Below are positions 51,214 to 59,451 of a stretch of 64,000 nucleotides of DNA, in pieces; the first letter of the stretch is position 1; each line of letters starts with the position of its first letter. Below the pieces are notes generated by a model. It was not told the origin of the DNA. It saw only the letters and a list, made by a program, of their open reading frames with translations, and made no database searches. This DNA is from Sphingomonas yantingensis (GTDB lineage Bacteria; Pseudomonadota; Alphaproteobacteria; Sphingomonadales; Sphingomonadaceae). Both the position numbers and the translations under genes were made by a program. The stretch lies in assembly GCF_014199325.1 (NCBI RefSeq), contig NZ_JACIJJ010000001.1:930001-994000 (forward strand), given 5' to 3'.

Positions 51214-53154
51214 GTGACCCCTCCCGCAGGCGCGACCGCCGCCGCCGAAGGCGCCCCCACCGACCCGACGGCCGAAACCGTTGCCGCCCCGCATCACAAG
51301 AGCCAGCCGATGTGGCGACTCGTCGTGGGCGCGATCGGCATCGTGTTCGGCGACATCGGCACCAGCCCGCTCTACGCGATGAAGGAGACCTTCATCGGCC
51401 ACCACCGGCTGCCGGTGGAGAGCTTCTTCATCTACGGCGTCGTCAGCCTCGTCTTCTGGACGATGGTGATGATCGTCACGGTCAAATATGTCGGCTTCAT
51501 CATGCGCGCCGACAACAATGGCGAGGGGGGCAGCATGTCGCTCCTCGCGCTCATCACGCGGCGCAGCGGCGGGGCGGGGTGGACCGCCAGCCTCGTCATG
51601 CTCGGCGTGTTCGCGACCGCGCTTTTCTATGGCGACAGCGTCATCACGCCGGCGATCTCGGTGCTGTCGGCGGTGGAGGGCCTGACGACGGTCAGCCCCG
51701 GCTTCGGCCCGTGGGTGCTGCCGATCGCGACGGCGATCCTCGTCTTCCTGTTCGTGCTTCAGGCGCGGGGGACGGAGACGATGGGCAAGCTGTTCGGCCC
51801 GATCGTGCTCGTCTATTTCGCGACGCTGGCGGTGCTCGGCGTGATGCAGATCGTCACCCGGCCCGAGGTCCTTTTCGCGCTTTCGCCGCATTATGCGGCC
51901 GAATTCTTCGCGCAGCGGCCGATGCTCGCCTTCCTGGCGCTGGGCTCGGTCGTGCTCGCGGTGACCGGGGCGGAAGCGCTTTATGCCGATATGGGCCATT
52001 TCGGCCGCCGGCCGATCTCGATCGCGTGGCTGTATCTCGTCTTTCCGGCGCTGATCCTCAACTATCTGGGACAGGCGGCGCTGCTGCTCAACGACCCCAG
52101 CGCGGTGTCCAATCCGTTCTTCCGCATGGCCCCGGACGAATGGCGCCTGCCGCTGGTCATCCTGGCGACGATGGCGACGGTGATCGCCAGCCAGGCGGTG
52201 ATCTCGGGCGCCTTCTCGATCACGCAGCAGGCGATCCAGCTCGGCTTCATCCCGCGGATGCGGATCACGCACACCAGCGCGACGACCGTGGGGCAGATCT
52301 ATATCCCGACGGTCAACTGGACGCTGCTCGTCATGGTGCTGCTGCTGGTGTTCACCTTCGGTAATTCGACCGACCTTGCCGCCGCCTATGGCATCGCGGT
52401 GACGGGGACGATGTTCATCACCGCCTGCATGCTCGGCGTGCTGATGTTCCGGGTTTGGAAGTTCAACCGGATCCTTGCGGGCATCCTGTTCGCCGCCTTC
52501 ATCATCATCGATGGCGCGTATCTGGCGTCCAACATGCTCAAGGTAACCGATGGCGGCTGGTTCCCGCTGCTCGTCGGGATCGTCATCTTCACGCTGCTCA
52601 CGACCTGGTCGAAGGGGCGCAAGCTGATGATGGAGCGGCTGCGCGAGAGCGCGATGCCGATCAAGGTGTTCATTCAGTCCGCCGCCAATTCGGCGACCCG
52701 CGTGCCCGGCACCGCGGTCTTCATGACCTCGACGCCAGAGGGGGTGCCGCATGCGCTTCTCCACAACCTCAAGCACAACAAGGTGCTGCACGAGCGCGTG
52801 ATCCTCCTGACCGTCAAGGTCATCGACGAGCCCTATGTGGCTGAGCCCAATCGCGTGCGGCTGGAGCATCTGGAAAGCGGCTTCCACCGCATGGTGCTGT
52901 GCTACGGCTTCATGGAGGAAGTCGACGTGCCCGCCGCCTTGAAGCGCATCCACAATTGCGAGGGCGAGTTCCGGATGATGGAGACGAGCTTCTTCCTCGC
53001 GCGCCAGACGCTGCTCCCCTCGGCCCGGCCGGGCATGATGCTGTGGCGCGAAAAGCTGTTCGCCTGGATGCTTCGCAACGCCGAAAGCGCGATGGAGTTC
53101 TTCCGCCTGCCCACCAACCGCGTGGTCGAACTGGGCAGCCAGGTGGAGATTTGA
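51214..53154 (+). CDS. kup: Kup-type potassium uptake transporter
   Basis: 646-residue K+:H+ symporter of the Kup/HAK family with about 12 transmembrane helices and a C-terminal cytosolic domain. Signature [22 protein letters not shown] lies near the N-terminus, followed by [20 protein letters not shown] and [26 protein letters not shown] start 51214 is the most suitable; the Ala/Thr-rich first 35 residues are variable in the family. The stop overlaps the TTG start of the next gene. Confidence 0.95.
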   Translation: MTPPAGATAAAEGAPTDPTAETVAAPHHKSQPMWRLVVGAIGIVFGDIGTSPLYAMKETFIGHHRLPVESFFIYGVVSLVFWTMVMIVTVKYVGFIMRADNNGEGGSMSLLALITRRSGGAGWTASLVMLGVFATALFYGDSVITPAISVLSAVEGLTTVSPGFGPWVLPIATAILVFLFVLQARGTETMGKLFGPIVLVYFATLAVLGVMQIVTRPEVLFALSPHYAAEFFAQRPMLAFLALGSVVLAVTGAEALYADMGHFGRRPISIAWLYLVFPALILNYLGQAALLLNDPSAVSNPFFRMAPDEWRLPLVILATMATVIASQAVISGAFSITQQAIQLGFIPRMRITHTSATTVGQIYIPTVNWTLLVMVLLLVFTFGNSTDLAAAYGIAVTGTMFITACMLGVLMFRVWKFNRILAGILFAAFIIIDGAYLASNMLKVTDGGWFPLLVGIVIFTLLTTWSKGRKLMMERLRESAMPIKVFIQSAANSATRVPGTAVFMTSTPEGVPHALLHNLKHNKVLHERVILLTVKVIDEPYVAEPNRVRLEHLESGFHRMVLCYGFMEEVDVPAALKRIHNCEGEFRMMETSFFLARQTLLPSARPGMMLWREKLFAWMLRNAESAMEFFRLPTNRVVELGSQVEI

Positions 53155-53663
53155 GCGCGGTCGACGCGCCCATCATCGTGACGGCGCTGTTGGGGGCCGA
53201 GGATGCGGCCTGGCTAACGGACCTGCGCCGCGCGTACTTCCCGCCCGAGCGCAACCACCTCGACGCGCATCTGACGCTGTTCCACCACATCGCGCCGAGC
53301 CTCGCGCCGGAGCTCAAGCAGCGCCTCGTCGCCGAGACTCGCGGCGTGCCCATGCCGCCGGCGCGCGTCGGCGGCGTCATGTCGCTGGGGCGGGGGACAG
53401 CGTTTCGTATCGAGAGTCCCGAGCTGGAGGCGATCCGTGCTCGCCTGGCCGATGCGTTCCGGGGCATGCTGATGCCGCAGGATCAGGCCGGCTGGCGCCC
53501 GCACGTGACGATCCAGAACAAGGTCGAGCCCGCCGCGGCGAAGGTGCTGAAGGCCGAGCTGGAGGCGGGGTTCACGCCCCGCCCGCTCGCCGTCGCCGGC
53601 CTTGCCGCGTGGTGGTATCGCGGCGGCCCGTGGGAATTGATGAGCCGCCATATGTTCGCTTGA
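53151..53663 (+). CDS. 2'-5' RNA ligase/cyclic phosphodiesterase (2H phosphoesterase) family protein
   Basis: 170-residue 2H phosphoesterase-type protein. The two catalytic HxT motifs are DAHLTLFHH and PHVTIQNK, 80 residues apart, as in ThpR/LigT proteins. The start is probably TTG 53151, overlapping the kup stop and preceded by AGGTGGAG; no ATG occurs before the first catalytic block. Family members hydrolyse or ligate 2',5' or cyclic phosphates in RNA; cellular role is uncertain. Confidence 0.88.
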   Translation: MSAVDAPIIVTALLGAEDAAWLTDLRRAYFPPERNHLDAHLTLFHHIAPSLAPELKQRLVAETRGVPMPPARVGGVMSLGRGTAFRIESPELEAIRARLADAFRGMLMPQDQAGWRPHVTIQNKVEPAAAKVLKAELEAGFTPRPLAVAGLAAWWYRGGPWELMSRHMFA

Positions 53664-53722
53664 CCGGGGGGCGGGCGGCCGATATGTGGCCCGCCTCGCC
53701 GCCATGCGGCGCGGCCCCTTGG

Positions 53723-53799
53723 GGCGGAGTAGCTCAGTTGGTTAGAGCAGCGGAATCATAATCCGCGTGTCGGGGGTTCAAGTCCCTCCTCCGCTACCA
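53723..53799 (+). tRNA. tRNA-Met (anticodon CAT)
   Basis: Seventy-seven-nucleotide tRNA with encoded CCA. Acceptor arm GGCGGAG pairs with CTCCGCT (G1-U72 wobble), the D-arm is GCTCAGTTGGTTAGAGC, anticodon stem-loop GCGGA-ATCATAA-TCCGC with anticodon CAT, T-arm GGGGG-TTCAAGT-CCCTC type. The sequence resembles alphaproteobacterial elongator tRNA-Met. A CAT anticodon also occurs in initiator and in lysidine-modified tRNA-Ile; the G1-U72 pair and lack of the initiator GGG stem argue against initiator. Confidence 0.93.
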
Positions 53800-53808
53800 T
53801 CCCTTCAG

Positions 53809-54702
53809 TCAGTCGATCTGCGCTGCCCGCCGGGCCAGCATCAGCGCGCCGAGCAGGCCGGCATCGCCGTCGAGCGCGGTCGGGGCGACCACGCTGTCGA
53901 TCATCTCGTCGGGCAGCAGATATCCGTTGTTGAGCCGCCGTGCCTCGCGCCGGATCCGGTCAATCAGCCCGGGCGTGTGCAGCACGCCGCCGCCCAGCGC
54001 GATGCGGCGCGGTGACAGCGTCGCGATCAGCGTGATCGACAGATGGGCGAGCGCTTGGGCGACGATCTCATGCCCCACATGATCGTCCGGCAGGTCGGAG
54101 AGCGAGCAACCCCAGCGGTCGACGATCGCCGGCCCGGATGCGATCCCCTCCAGGCAGTCGCCATGATAAGGGCAGCGGCCGGCAAAGCCCGTGTCGGCGG
54201 GATGGCGGGGCACGCGGAAATGGCCCATCTCGGCATGACGCTCGCCGTCGAGCGGCACGCCGTCCGCGACCACGCCGCCGCCGATGCCGGTACCGACGGT
54301 CACGTAGACGACGATCCCGCCGATCGCGCCCACCGTGGCTTCCGCCATCGCCGCCGCGGCGACGTCGGTGTCGAAGCCGGTCGGCACGTCGGCGTCGCCG
54401 ACGATCCCGGCGACTAGCGCGGCATCGCTCCAGTGCGGCTTCGGTGTTTTCAGGATGCTGCCCCAGCCGGGCGAGCCGCGGTCGCGGTCGATCGGGCCGA
54501 AACTGCCGATGCCATAGGCGTCGATCGGGCCGTGGCGGTCAGCGGCAGCGGCGAAGAAGGCGCGAACCTCGGCCAACGTCTGCTCCGGCCTCGTCGTCGC
54601 AATCCGCGCCCGCTCGCCGATCAGCCCCTCGTCGTTGCCGAGCGAACAGACGAACTTTGTACCCCCGGCCTCGACGCAGCCGTACAATCGATTTCCGCTC
54701 AT
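53809..54702 (-). CDS. ROK family fructokinase-like sugar kinase
   Basis: 297-residue ROK kinase. The phosphate loop YGCVEAGGTKFVCSLGNDEG is at the N-terminus. VYVTVGTGIGGGVVADG binds ATP, and the zinc-binding motif GHFRVPRHPADTGFAGRCPYHGDCLEGIASGPA carries the conserved histidine and cysteines. The PHWSDAALVAGI and SFGPIDRD stretches fit the fructokinase branch. Ribosome site GGAG, 7 nt before ATG 54702. It stands alone downstream of tRNA-Met on the opposite strand. Confidence 0.93.
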   Translation of the reverse strand: MSGNRLYGCVEAGGTKFVCSLGNDEGLIGERARIATTRPEQTLAEVRAFFAAAADRHGPIDAYGIGSFGPIDRDRGSPGWGSILKTPKPHWSDAALVAGIVGDADVPTGFDTDVAAAAMAEATVGAIGGIVVYVTVGTGIGGGVVADGVPLDGERHAEMGHFRVPRHPADTGFAGRCPYHGDCLEGIASGPAIVDRWGCSLSDLPDDHVGHEIVAQALAHLSITLIATLSPRRIALGGGVLHTPGLIDRIRREARRLNNGYLLPDEMIDSVVAPTALDGDAGLLGALMLARRAAQID

Positions 54703-54860
54703 ACAAATCTCCGCAGCCCTGCTGCAAAGCGCATGGCCCGCGATGCGCGTCAAGCCACCCGAACGGACGCGGGGCTTGCACTAGGCGGGGGGTCGGTCCG
54801 CACCATTCCGCCCTCCTGAACGCTCGGATATGCGTGGGCCTTCAGACCAAGGATGTTCCG

Positions 54861-55025
54861 ATGAGCCGCAGCGCCAGCGAAGAGCGTGACTATTTCCTGC
54901 GCCGCAGCGCGGATCATCGCGACCTAGCAGCGCGCACCGCCGAGGCGGGAAATCGCGTGCTGCATGAACGGTTTGCGACGCTCTATACCGAGCGTGCGGC
55001 GTCGGTCATGGTAGATGACCACTAA
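54861..55025 (+). CDS. Small hydrophilic protein, 54 residues
   Basis: Short, charged, helix-prone protein (MSRSASEERDYFLRRSADHR, then DLAARTAEAGNRVLHERFATLYTERAASVM). Similar small proteins are familiar from sphingomonads as far as I can recall. It has no cysteine, signal or membrane segment. An AAGGA-type ribosome site lies about 8 nt before ATG 54861. It precedes the EcfG-type stress cluster by about 20 bp. Function unknown. Confidence 0.65.
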   Translation: MSRSASEERDYFLRRSADHRDLAARTAEAGNRVLHERFATLYTERAASVMVDDH

Positions 55026-55046
55026 GGATCAGGCGCAAAGATACCA

Positions 55047-55071
55047 GGAACGCCCTAACCTATCATAGGTT
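55047..55071 (+). promoter_or_regulatory. EcfG-type (general stress) promoter for the stress cluster
   Basis: GGAAC (55047-55051) and GTT (55069-55071) are separated by 17 bp, matching the GGAAC-N16/17-GTT consensus of alphaproteobacterial EcfG sigma factors, in the correct orientation about 50 bp upstream of the gene at 55122. The -10 part overlaps a small hairpin AACCTA-TCA-TAGGTT followed by T residues (55057-55074), which might also act as a weak terminator for the gene before it. Confidence 0.75.
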
Positions 55072-55121
55072 TTTCCGCCCGAACCCGCCGATGTGGGCGT
55101 GTTCGCGTTGCGGAGACGGCC

Positions 55122-55445
55122 ATGAAGAAGACGCTTTCGATCATCACCGTCGCTGCGGGCGGGCTTGCCGCCTGCGCCGCGCCGTCGATGCGCATCTCCG
55201 ACGGGCTCCAGCGCTACGGCCTCGACCAGGCACGGTCGCAGTGTGTCGGCGACCGGCTGGGGCGCGAGCTTTCGTTCGGCCAGCTTCAGCAACTGGGCAA
55301 GGCGGCGGCGGCCTATCGCCGCGACGACCCGAACCCCGGTCAGCTGACGGGCGGCGACCTCGTCCGCGTGGCGGGCGAGATCAAGGATCCCAAGGTGGCG
55401 CTCGAAGTGGGCAAGGCGGCCGCGACATGCGGCGTCGTGCTCTGA
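55122..55445 (+). CDS. Small putative lipoprotein of the stress cluster
   Basis: 107-residue protein with a lipoprotein-type signal (MKKTLSIITVAAGGLAAC, Cys18). The mature part MRISDGLQRYGLDQARSQCVGDRLGRELSFGQLQQLGKAAAAYRRDDPNPGQLTGGDLVRVAGEIKDPKVALEVGKAAATCG contains two cysteines that could form a disulfide, and looks entirely helical. Similar proteins are known only as hypothetical. First gene behind the EcfG-type promoter, 25 bp before the CsbD-like gene. Confidence 0.75.
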   Translation: MKKTLSIITVAAGGLAACAAPSMRISDGLQRYGLDQARSQCVGDRLGRELSFGQLQQLGKAAAAYRRDDPNPGQLTGGDLVRVAGEIKDPKVALEVGKAAATCGVVL

Positions 55446-55470
55446 TCCCGAGCCAGACAGGAGATTTCAG

Positions 55471-55938
55471 ATGAACAAGCATGAACTGGGCGGCGACGTC
55501 TGCTATGCCGGCGGCAAGGTGGAGGAAGCGGTCGGCGACCTGATCGGCAATCGCGAAATGCAGGCCAACGGCGTCAAGAACCAGCTCGCCGGTGGGGCAG
55601 AAAACTTGCTCGGCCGCGCCCAGTCGGTGGCGGGCGACGTCGCCGATGCAACCGCTTCGCTGATCGAGCGCGCGCGCGACCGTGCGGCCGATCTGGTCGG
55701 CCGCTCGGGCAAGGATTTGGGCCACGAGGCCGACAAGGCAGAGCGCGACCTGCGCCGCGGGGCCAAGCATGCCGAGCACGAGCTGCGCCACGGGGCGAAT
55801 CGCGCCGAGAAGGAACTGCGCCGCGGTGTGAGGCGTGCCGAGGCGGCGGTGCGCCGCGACGCGCCGGTCTGGGCGGTGATCGCGGCGCTGGCCGGCGGCT
55901 ATGCGATCGGCGCGCTGATCCACGGGCGCCGCGCCTGA
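55471..55938 (+). CDS. CsbD-like stress protein with long helical extension and C-terminal membrane helix
   Basis: 155-residue protein. The first 55 residues follow the CsbD pattern (GKVEEAVGDLIGNREMQANGVKNQLAGGAENLLG). CsbD proteins are general-stress proteins of unknown mechanism. A long amphipathic helix rich in Asp-Arg/Ala-Glu heptads follows (about 60-128, repeated R.AE.ELR.GA..AE units), then a transmembrane segment (APVWAVIAALAGGYAIGALIHG) and basic end. The layout resembles ElaB/DUF883-type inner-membrane stress proteins. AGGAG precedes the ATG. Downstream of the EcfG-type promoter. Confidence 0.85.
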   Translation: MNKHELGGDVCYAGGKVEEAVGDLIGNREMQANGVKNQLAGGAENLLGRAQSVAGDVADATASLIERARDRAADLVGRSGKDLGHEADKAERDLRRGAKHAEHELRHGANRAEKELRRGVRRAEAAVRRDAPVWAVIAALAGGYAIGALIHGRRA

Positions 55939-55949
55939 GCGAGACGCGC

Positions 55950-57461
55950 ATGGCGAGCCAGCTCAAGCCCCTTCGCGAGTCCGTCGACCTGCGCCATCTC
56001 CGCCAGATCATCGCCGGGCTCGACGAGGGCGTGATCCTGATCGACCCCGACGAGACGCTGCTCTGGGCGAACGATGCCGCGCTTTCGATGCACGGGGTCG
56101 AGCGTCTGGAGGAGCTCGGCCGGACGGTCGACGAGTATCGCGAGCGGTTCCGCCTGCGCTATCGCAACAACCACCGGCTCGCCGCCGATGACTATCCGAT
56201 CGAGCGGGTGGTCGCCGGCGACAGCTTTTCCGAAGTGGTGGTGGAGGTGTCGGTCGGCGACGACGATACGCCCCGCTGGGTGCATCAGGTCCGCAGCCTC
56301 GTCCTCAACGACGATGACGAGGGCGAGCCAGCGATGGTCGTGCTCGTCATCCAGGACGTGACCGCGCGGTTCGAGGCGGAGGATCGCTTCGAACAGTCGT
56401 TCAACGCCAATCCCGCGCCCGCGGTCATCACGCGGCTGGCGGACCTTCGCTACGTCAAGGTCAACCAGGGCTTTCTCGACATGACCGGGCACGCGCGCGA
56501 CCAAGTGATGGCGCACACGGTTTACGAGATCGACGTGCTGCGCGAGGCGACCGACCGCGAGCTTGCCAAGTCGCGCCTGGCCGAGGGGCGCACGATTCCC
56601 CAGATGGAGGCCGAACTCGAACTGCCGGGCGGCGGGACCAAGCTGGTCATCGTCGCCGGGCAACCGATCGAGATGAGCGGCGAGCCGTGCATGCTGTTCA
56701 CCTTCGCGGATCTCGAGCCGCGCCGCTCGGCCGAGGCGGCGCTGCGCCATAGCGAGGAGCGGTTCACCCGGACCTTCCAGATGGCGCCGGTGCCGATGGC
56801 GATCGGCGCGCGCGACGGCCATCGCCTGTGCGAGATCAACGAGAGCTTCTCAGGCCTGACAGGGCATGAGGAGGCGACGATCATCGGCCGCTCGCTGGCC
56901 GAGGCGGGCCTCTGGGCCGACGAGCGGACCCGGCGGGAGGTCGAACAGGCGATCGCCGACGGCCGCGACCTGCGCGGGCATGAGGTGCGCATCGCCGCGC
57001 GGGAGGGCGGGCATATCGACTGCCTCGTCTCCACCGTCTCGATCCGGATCGGCGGCGACGACTGCGTGCTCTGGGCGTTCCAGGACATCACCCAGCGCAA
57101 GGCGACCGAAATCGAGCTCGTAGAGGCGATCGAGGCGGTGATGAAGGACACGCGCTGGTTCAGCCGGTCGATCATGGACAAGCTCGCCCGGCTGCGCGCG
57201 CCGCAGCCCGACGAGAACGGGGCGGGGATCGATGACCTGACCCCGCGCGAGCGCGAGGTGCTGGCGCAGATCTGTCGCGGGCTCGACGACAAGAGCATCG
57301 CGCGGGCGCTGGGCGTTTCGGGCAACACCGTGCGCAATCATGTCGCGCGCATCTATTCCAAGATTGGCGTCAATCGCCGCACCGCCGCCGCCGCCTGGGC
57401 GCGCGCGCGCGGTTTCGACGGCGAGGCGCTGATCGCCGGACGACTGGAGAATGGCGGATGA
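55950..57461 (+). CDS. Triple-PAS LuxR-type transcriptional regulator
   Basis: 503-residue regulator: three PAS domains (about 15-140, 145-265, 268-390) and a C-terminal LuxR helix-turn-helix (DLTPREREVLAQICRGLDDKSIARALGVSGNTVRNHVARIYSKIGVNRRTAAAAWARARG). No kinase or receiver domain is present. The PAS domains lack the GRNCRFLQ LOV signature, so light sensing by flavin-cysteine adduct is not indicated. The likely role is direct conversion of a redox or small-molecule signal into transcription. It lies within the stress cluster and its stop overlaps the next ATG. Confidence 0.9.
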   Translation: MASQLKPLRESVDLRHLRQIIAGLDEGVILIDPDETLLWANDAALSMHGVERLEELGRTVDEYRERFRLRYRNNHRLAADDYPIERVVAGDSFSEVVVEVSVGDDDTPRWVHQVRSLVLNDDDEGEPAMVVLVIQDVTARFEAEDRFEQSFNANPAPAVITRLADLRYVKVNQGFLDMTGHARDQVMAHTVYEIDVLREATDRELAKSRLAEGRTIPQMEAELELPGGGTKLVIVAGQPIEMSGEPCMLFTFADLEPRRSAEAALRHSEERFTRTFQMAPVPMAIGARDGHRLCEINESFSGLTGHEEATIIGRSLAEAGLWADERTRREVEQAIADGRDLRGHEVRIAAREGGHIDCLVSTVSIRIGGDDCVLWAFQDITQRKATEIELVEAIEAVMKDTRWFSRSIMDKLARLRAPQPDENGAGIDDLTPREREVLAQICRGLDDKSIARALGVSGNTVRNHVARIYSKIGVNRRTAAAAWARARGFDGEALIAGRLENGG

Positions 57462-57604
57462 CCGACAAGCCGAAGGACGAAGCCAAGGCCGCGAAAGGCG
57501 CGGCAAGCGCGGCGATCGGCAAGCTGATCGGCGACGACGCCGCGGTGCGCCGCGGCGAGGCCGAAAAGGCGGAGGCGAAGGCCGACGCCAACCCGAAGAA
57601 ATAG
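57458..57604 (+). CDS. CsbD-like mini-protein
   Basis: 48-residue charged protein, MTDKPKDEAKAAKGAASAAI, then GKLIGDDAAVRRGEAEKAEAKADANPKK. The IGKLIGDDAAVRRGEAEKAE part follows the core CsbD pattern (IG-x-GD-x-G-x-AE). ATG overlaps the LuxR-type regulator stop, so it is translationally coupled. It is too short for many gene finders. Likely a stress-response accessory; function unknown. Confidence 0.7.
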   Translation: MTDKPKDEAKAAKGAASAAIGKLIGDDAAVRRGEAEKAEAKADANPKK

Positions 57605-57663
57605 CTTCCCCCGGCGCTCGCAGCTTGGCCGCGGGCGATGATCCCATGAAGAGGAGACTATCG

Positions 57664-57807
57664 ATGAAGACGAAGATTGCCGCGATGGCCGGCCTGGCCG
57701 CGATGATGACGCTCGGCGCCTGCAACACTGTGGGCGGCGCGGGCAAGGACCTGAAGTCGGCGGGCAGTGCCGTCGAGAAAGCGTCGGGCCAGAAGAGCAA
57801 GAACTAA
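57664..57807 (+). CDS. Entericidin A/B family lipoprotein
   Basis: 47-residue entericidin-like lipoprotein: signal MKTKIAAMAGLAAMMTLGAC (Cys20), mature CNTVGGAGKDLKSAGSAVEKASGQKSKN. Entericidins are small stress-induced membrane lipoproteins, in E. coli part of a toxin/antidote pair under RpoS control. AAGAGGAGA lies 6 nt before ATG 57664, which makes this start better than ATG 57646. No second entericidin partner is visible. A strong terminator follows. Confidence 0.92.
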   Translation: MKTKIAAMAGLAAMMTLGACNTVGGAGKDLKSAGSAVEKASGQKSKN

Positions 57808-57864
57808 ACGGGTTTCGCCGCGGCGGCGTTTCGGCCGCCCAGTCGGCGGCTTGCCGCGGCGAAT

Positions 57865-57899
57865 GGACGGCCGGCGCCCCTACCGCCGGCCGTCCTTTT
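57865..57899 (+). terminator. Rho-independent terminator after the entericidin gene
   Basis: Perfect 11-bp GC-rich stem, GGACGGCCGGC (57865-57875) with GCCGGCCGTCC (57885-57895), 9-nt loop, directly followed by TTTT on the plus strand. It ends the stress cluster transcript 58 bp after the entericidin stop and just before the convergent yciB stop at 57905. A second GC-rich imperfect inverted repeat lies just upstream (about 57817-57860). Confidence 0.88.
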
Positions 57900-57904
57900 G
57901 CTTG

Positions 57905-58525
57905 TCAGCCCTCGGGTGGCGGGACGGCGGCTTCCTCGCGCTTTTCGAGTTGCAGGCCGTTTTTCAGCAGCATGGGAATGTTGGCGAAGGTGAAGATCAG
58001 CGTCGCCGGGATCATCCCCCATGTCTTGAACGTCACCCACTGATCCCAGTCGAGGCTCGCGCGGGCGACCTCGTTTGCGACGGCCGCCACCGCGAAGAAG
58101 CCGGCCCAGTTGATCGTCAGTTGCCGCCACCCCTTTGCCGACAATCCGGGATAGGCGCTCTCGAGCAGGTTCTGGAGCAGCGGCTTGCCGGTCGCGAGGC
58201 CATAGGCGAGCAGTACCGCGAACATCGCATAGACGAAGGTCGGCTTCACCTGAATGAAGGTGCGGTCGTGGAAATAGAGCGTCAGGCTGCCGAACACGAG
58301 GACGAGCCCGCCCGACAGCCACAGCATCGGCGAGATGTGCCCCGCCTTCACCCACGAAAAGATCAGCGCCGCGGCGATCGCGACCATGAAGGCGGCGGTG
58401 GCGGCGAGGATGCGGCCGATCTCGTTCCCTGGCGCCAGCGCGTTGACCGCGAAAAAGACCGCGAGCGGGCCATAGTCGACCGCCATGCGGAGGGCCGGGG
58501 AGAGGGGGGGCTTGGCCGTGCTCAC
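57905..58525 (-). CDS. YciB/IspZ-type inner-membrane septation protein
   Basis: 206-residue integral membrane protein with about five or six helices of the YciB (IspZ) family, implicated in cell envelope and division. Landmarks: DYGPLAVFFAVNALAPGNEI, LTLYFHDRTFIQVKPTFVYAMFA and LTINWAGFFAVAAVANEVARASLDWDQWVTFKTWGMIPATLIFTFANIPML. The GTG start overlaps the ftsY stop (GTGA), forming mtaB-ftsY-yciB. Start and length fit the family. Confidence 0.92.
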   Translation of the reverse strand: MSTAKPPLSPALRMAVDYGPLAVFFAVNALAPGNEIGRILAATAAFMVAIAAALIFSWVKAGHISPMLWLSGGLVLVFGSLTLYFHDRTFIQVKPTFVYAMFAVLLAYGLATGKPLLQNLLESAYPGLSAKGWRQLTINWAGFFAVAAVANEVARASLDWDQWVTFKTWGMIPATLIFTFANIPMLLKNGLQLEKREEAAVPPPEG

Positions 58526-59451
58526 AGCAGTTCCTCCACCCCGGCGATGATCCGCGACACTTCGCGCGCGTCGAACGGGCGCAGGTCGTCGGCCTTTTCG
58601 CCGACGCCGATCGCGTGGATCGGCAGGCCGTATTTCTCCGCCGCCGCCACGAGCACGCCGCCCCGCGCAGTGCCGTCGAGCTTGGTCATGACGAGGCCGG
58701 TGACGCCGGCGACTTCCTTGAACACCTCGATCTGGCTGAGCGCATTCTGCCCCGTCGTCGCGTCGAGGACGAGCACCACGTCATGCGGCGCGGCGGGATT
58801 GAGGCGACCGAGGACGCGGCGGATCTTCGCCAGCTCGTCCATCAGCTCACGCTTGTTCTGGAGGCGGCCGGCGGTGTCGACGATCAGCACGTCGATGCCG
58901 GTCGCGGTCGCTTGCTTCACCGCCTCATAGACGATGCCGGCCGCGTCGCCGCCCTCGGCGCCCGAGACGATCGGCACGCCGATGCGGTCGGCCCAGGTGC
59001 GAAGCTGGCCGATCGCGGCGGCGCGGAAGGTGTCGCCTGCCGCGAGCATCACGCCGTAATCCTGATCGACCAGCGTCTTGGCGAGCTTGGCGATCGTCGT
59101 CGTCTTGCCGGAACCGTTGACGCCGATGACGAGGATCACCTGCGGCCGCGGAAAGGCCTCGATCTCCAGCGGCTTGGCGACCTTTTGCAGCGCCTTTTCC
59201 ACTTCCTCGGCGACGACCAGGCGGATGCCGAGTTCCTCCATGTTGCGCTCATACTGCCCCTCGGCCAGCCGCTGGCGGACACGCGCGGCGGTTTCGGGGC
59301 CGAGGTCGGAGGCGATCAGCGCCTCCTCGATCTCGTCGAGCGTCGCGTCGTCCAGTCGCGCGAGCGAGAGGCCGGCCAGATTGCCCATCAGCCGGTCGGA
59401 GGTCTTGCGAAAGCCCCCGAGCAGCTTTTCATGCCAGCTTGGGCCGTTCAT
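58522..59451 (-). CDS. ftsY: Signal recognition particle receptor FtsY
   Basis: GTPase receptor that pairs with Ffh to deliver nascent membrane proteins to the translocon. 309 residues: a short N domain (LDDATLDEIEEALIASDLGPETAARV), then G motifs GVNGSGKTTTIAKLAK (G1), AGDTFRAAAIGQL, DVLIVDTAGRLQNKRELMDELAK (G3) and TKLDGTARGG (G4), ending GVGEKADDLRPFDAREVSRIIAG. No acidic A domain, as common in alphaproteobacteria. ATG 59451 overlaps the mtaB stop (ATGA); the longer frame upstream is an mtaB shadow. Confidence 0.97.
   Translation of the reverse strand: MNGPSWHEKLLGGFRKTSDRLMGNLAGLSLARLDDATLDEIEEALIASDLGPETAARVRQRLAEGQYERNMEELGIRLVVAEEVEKALQKVAKPLEIEAFPRPQVILVIGVNGSGKTTTIAKLAKTLVDQDYGVMLAAGDTFRAAAIGQLRTWADRIGVPIVSGAEGGDAAGIVYEAVKQATATGIDVLIVDTAGRLQNKRELMDELAKIRRVLGRLNPAAPHDVVLVLDATTGQNALSQIEVFKEVAGVTGLVMTKLDGTARGGVLVAAAEKYGLPIHAIGVGEKADDLRPFDAREVSRIIAGVEELL

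Noticed and set aside
55057-55074. AACCTA-TCA-TAGGTT hairpin plus T-run as a terminator
   Set aside because: Only 6 bp, AT-rich, and lies inside the EcfG-type promoter spacing; more likely coincidental, though weak termination for the preceding gene is not excluded.
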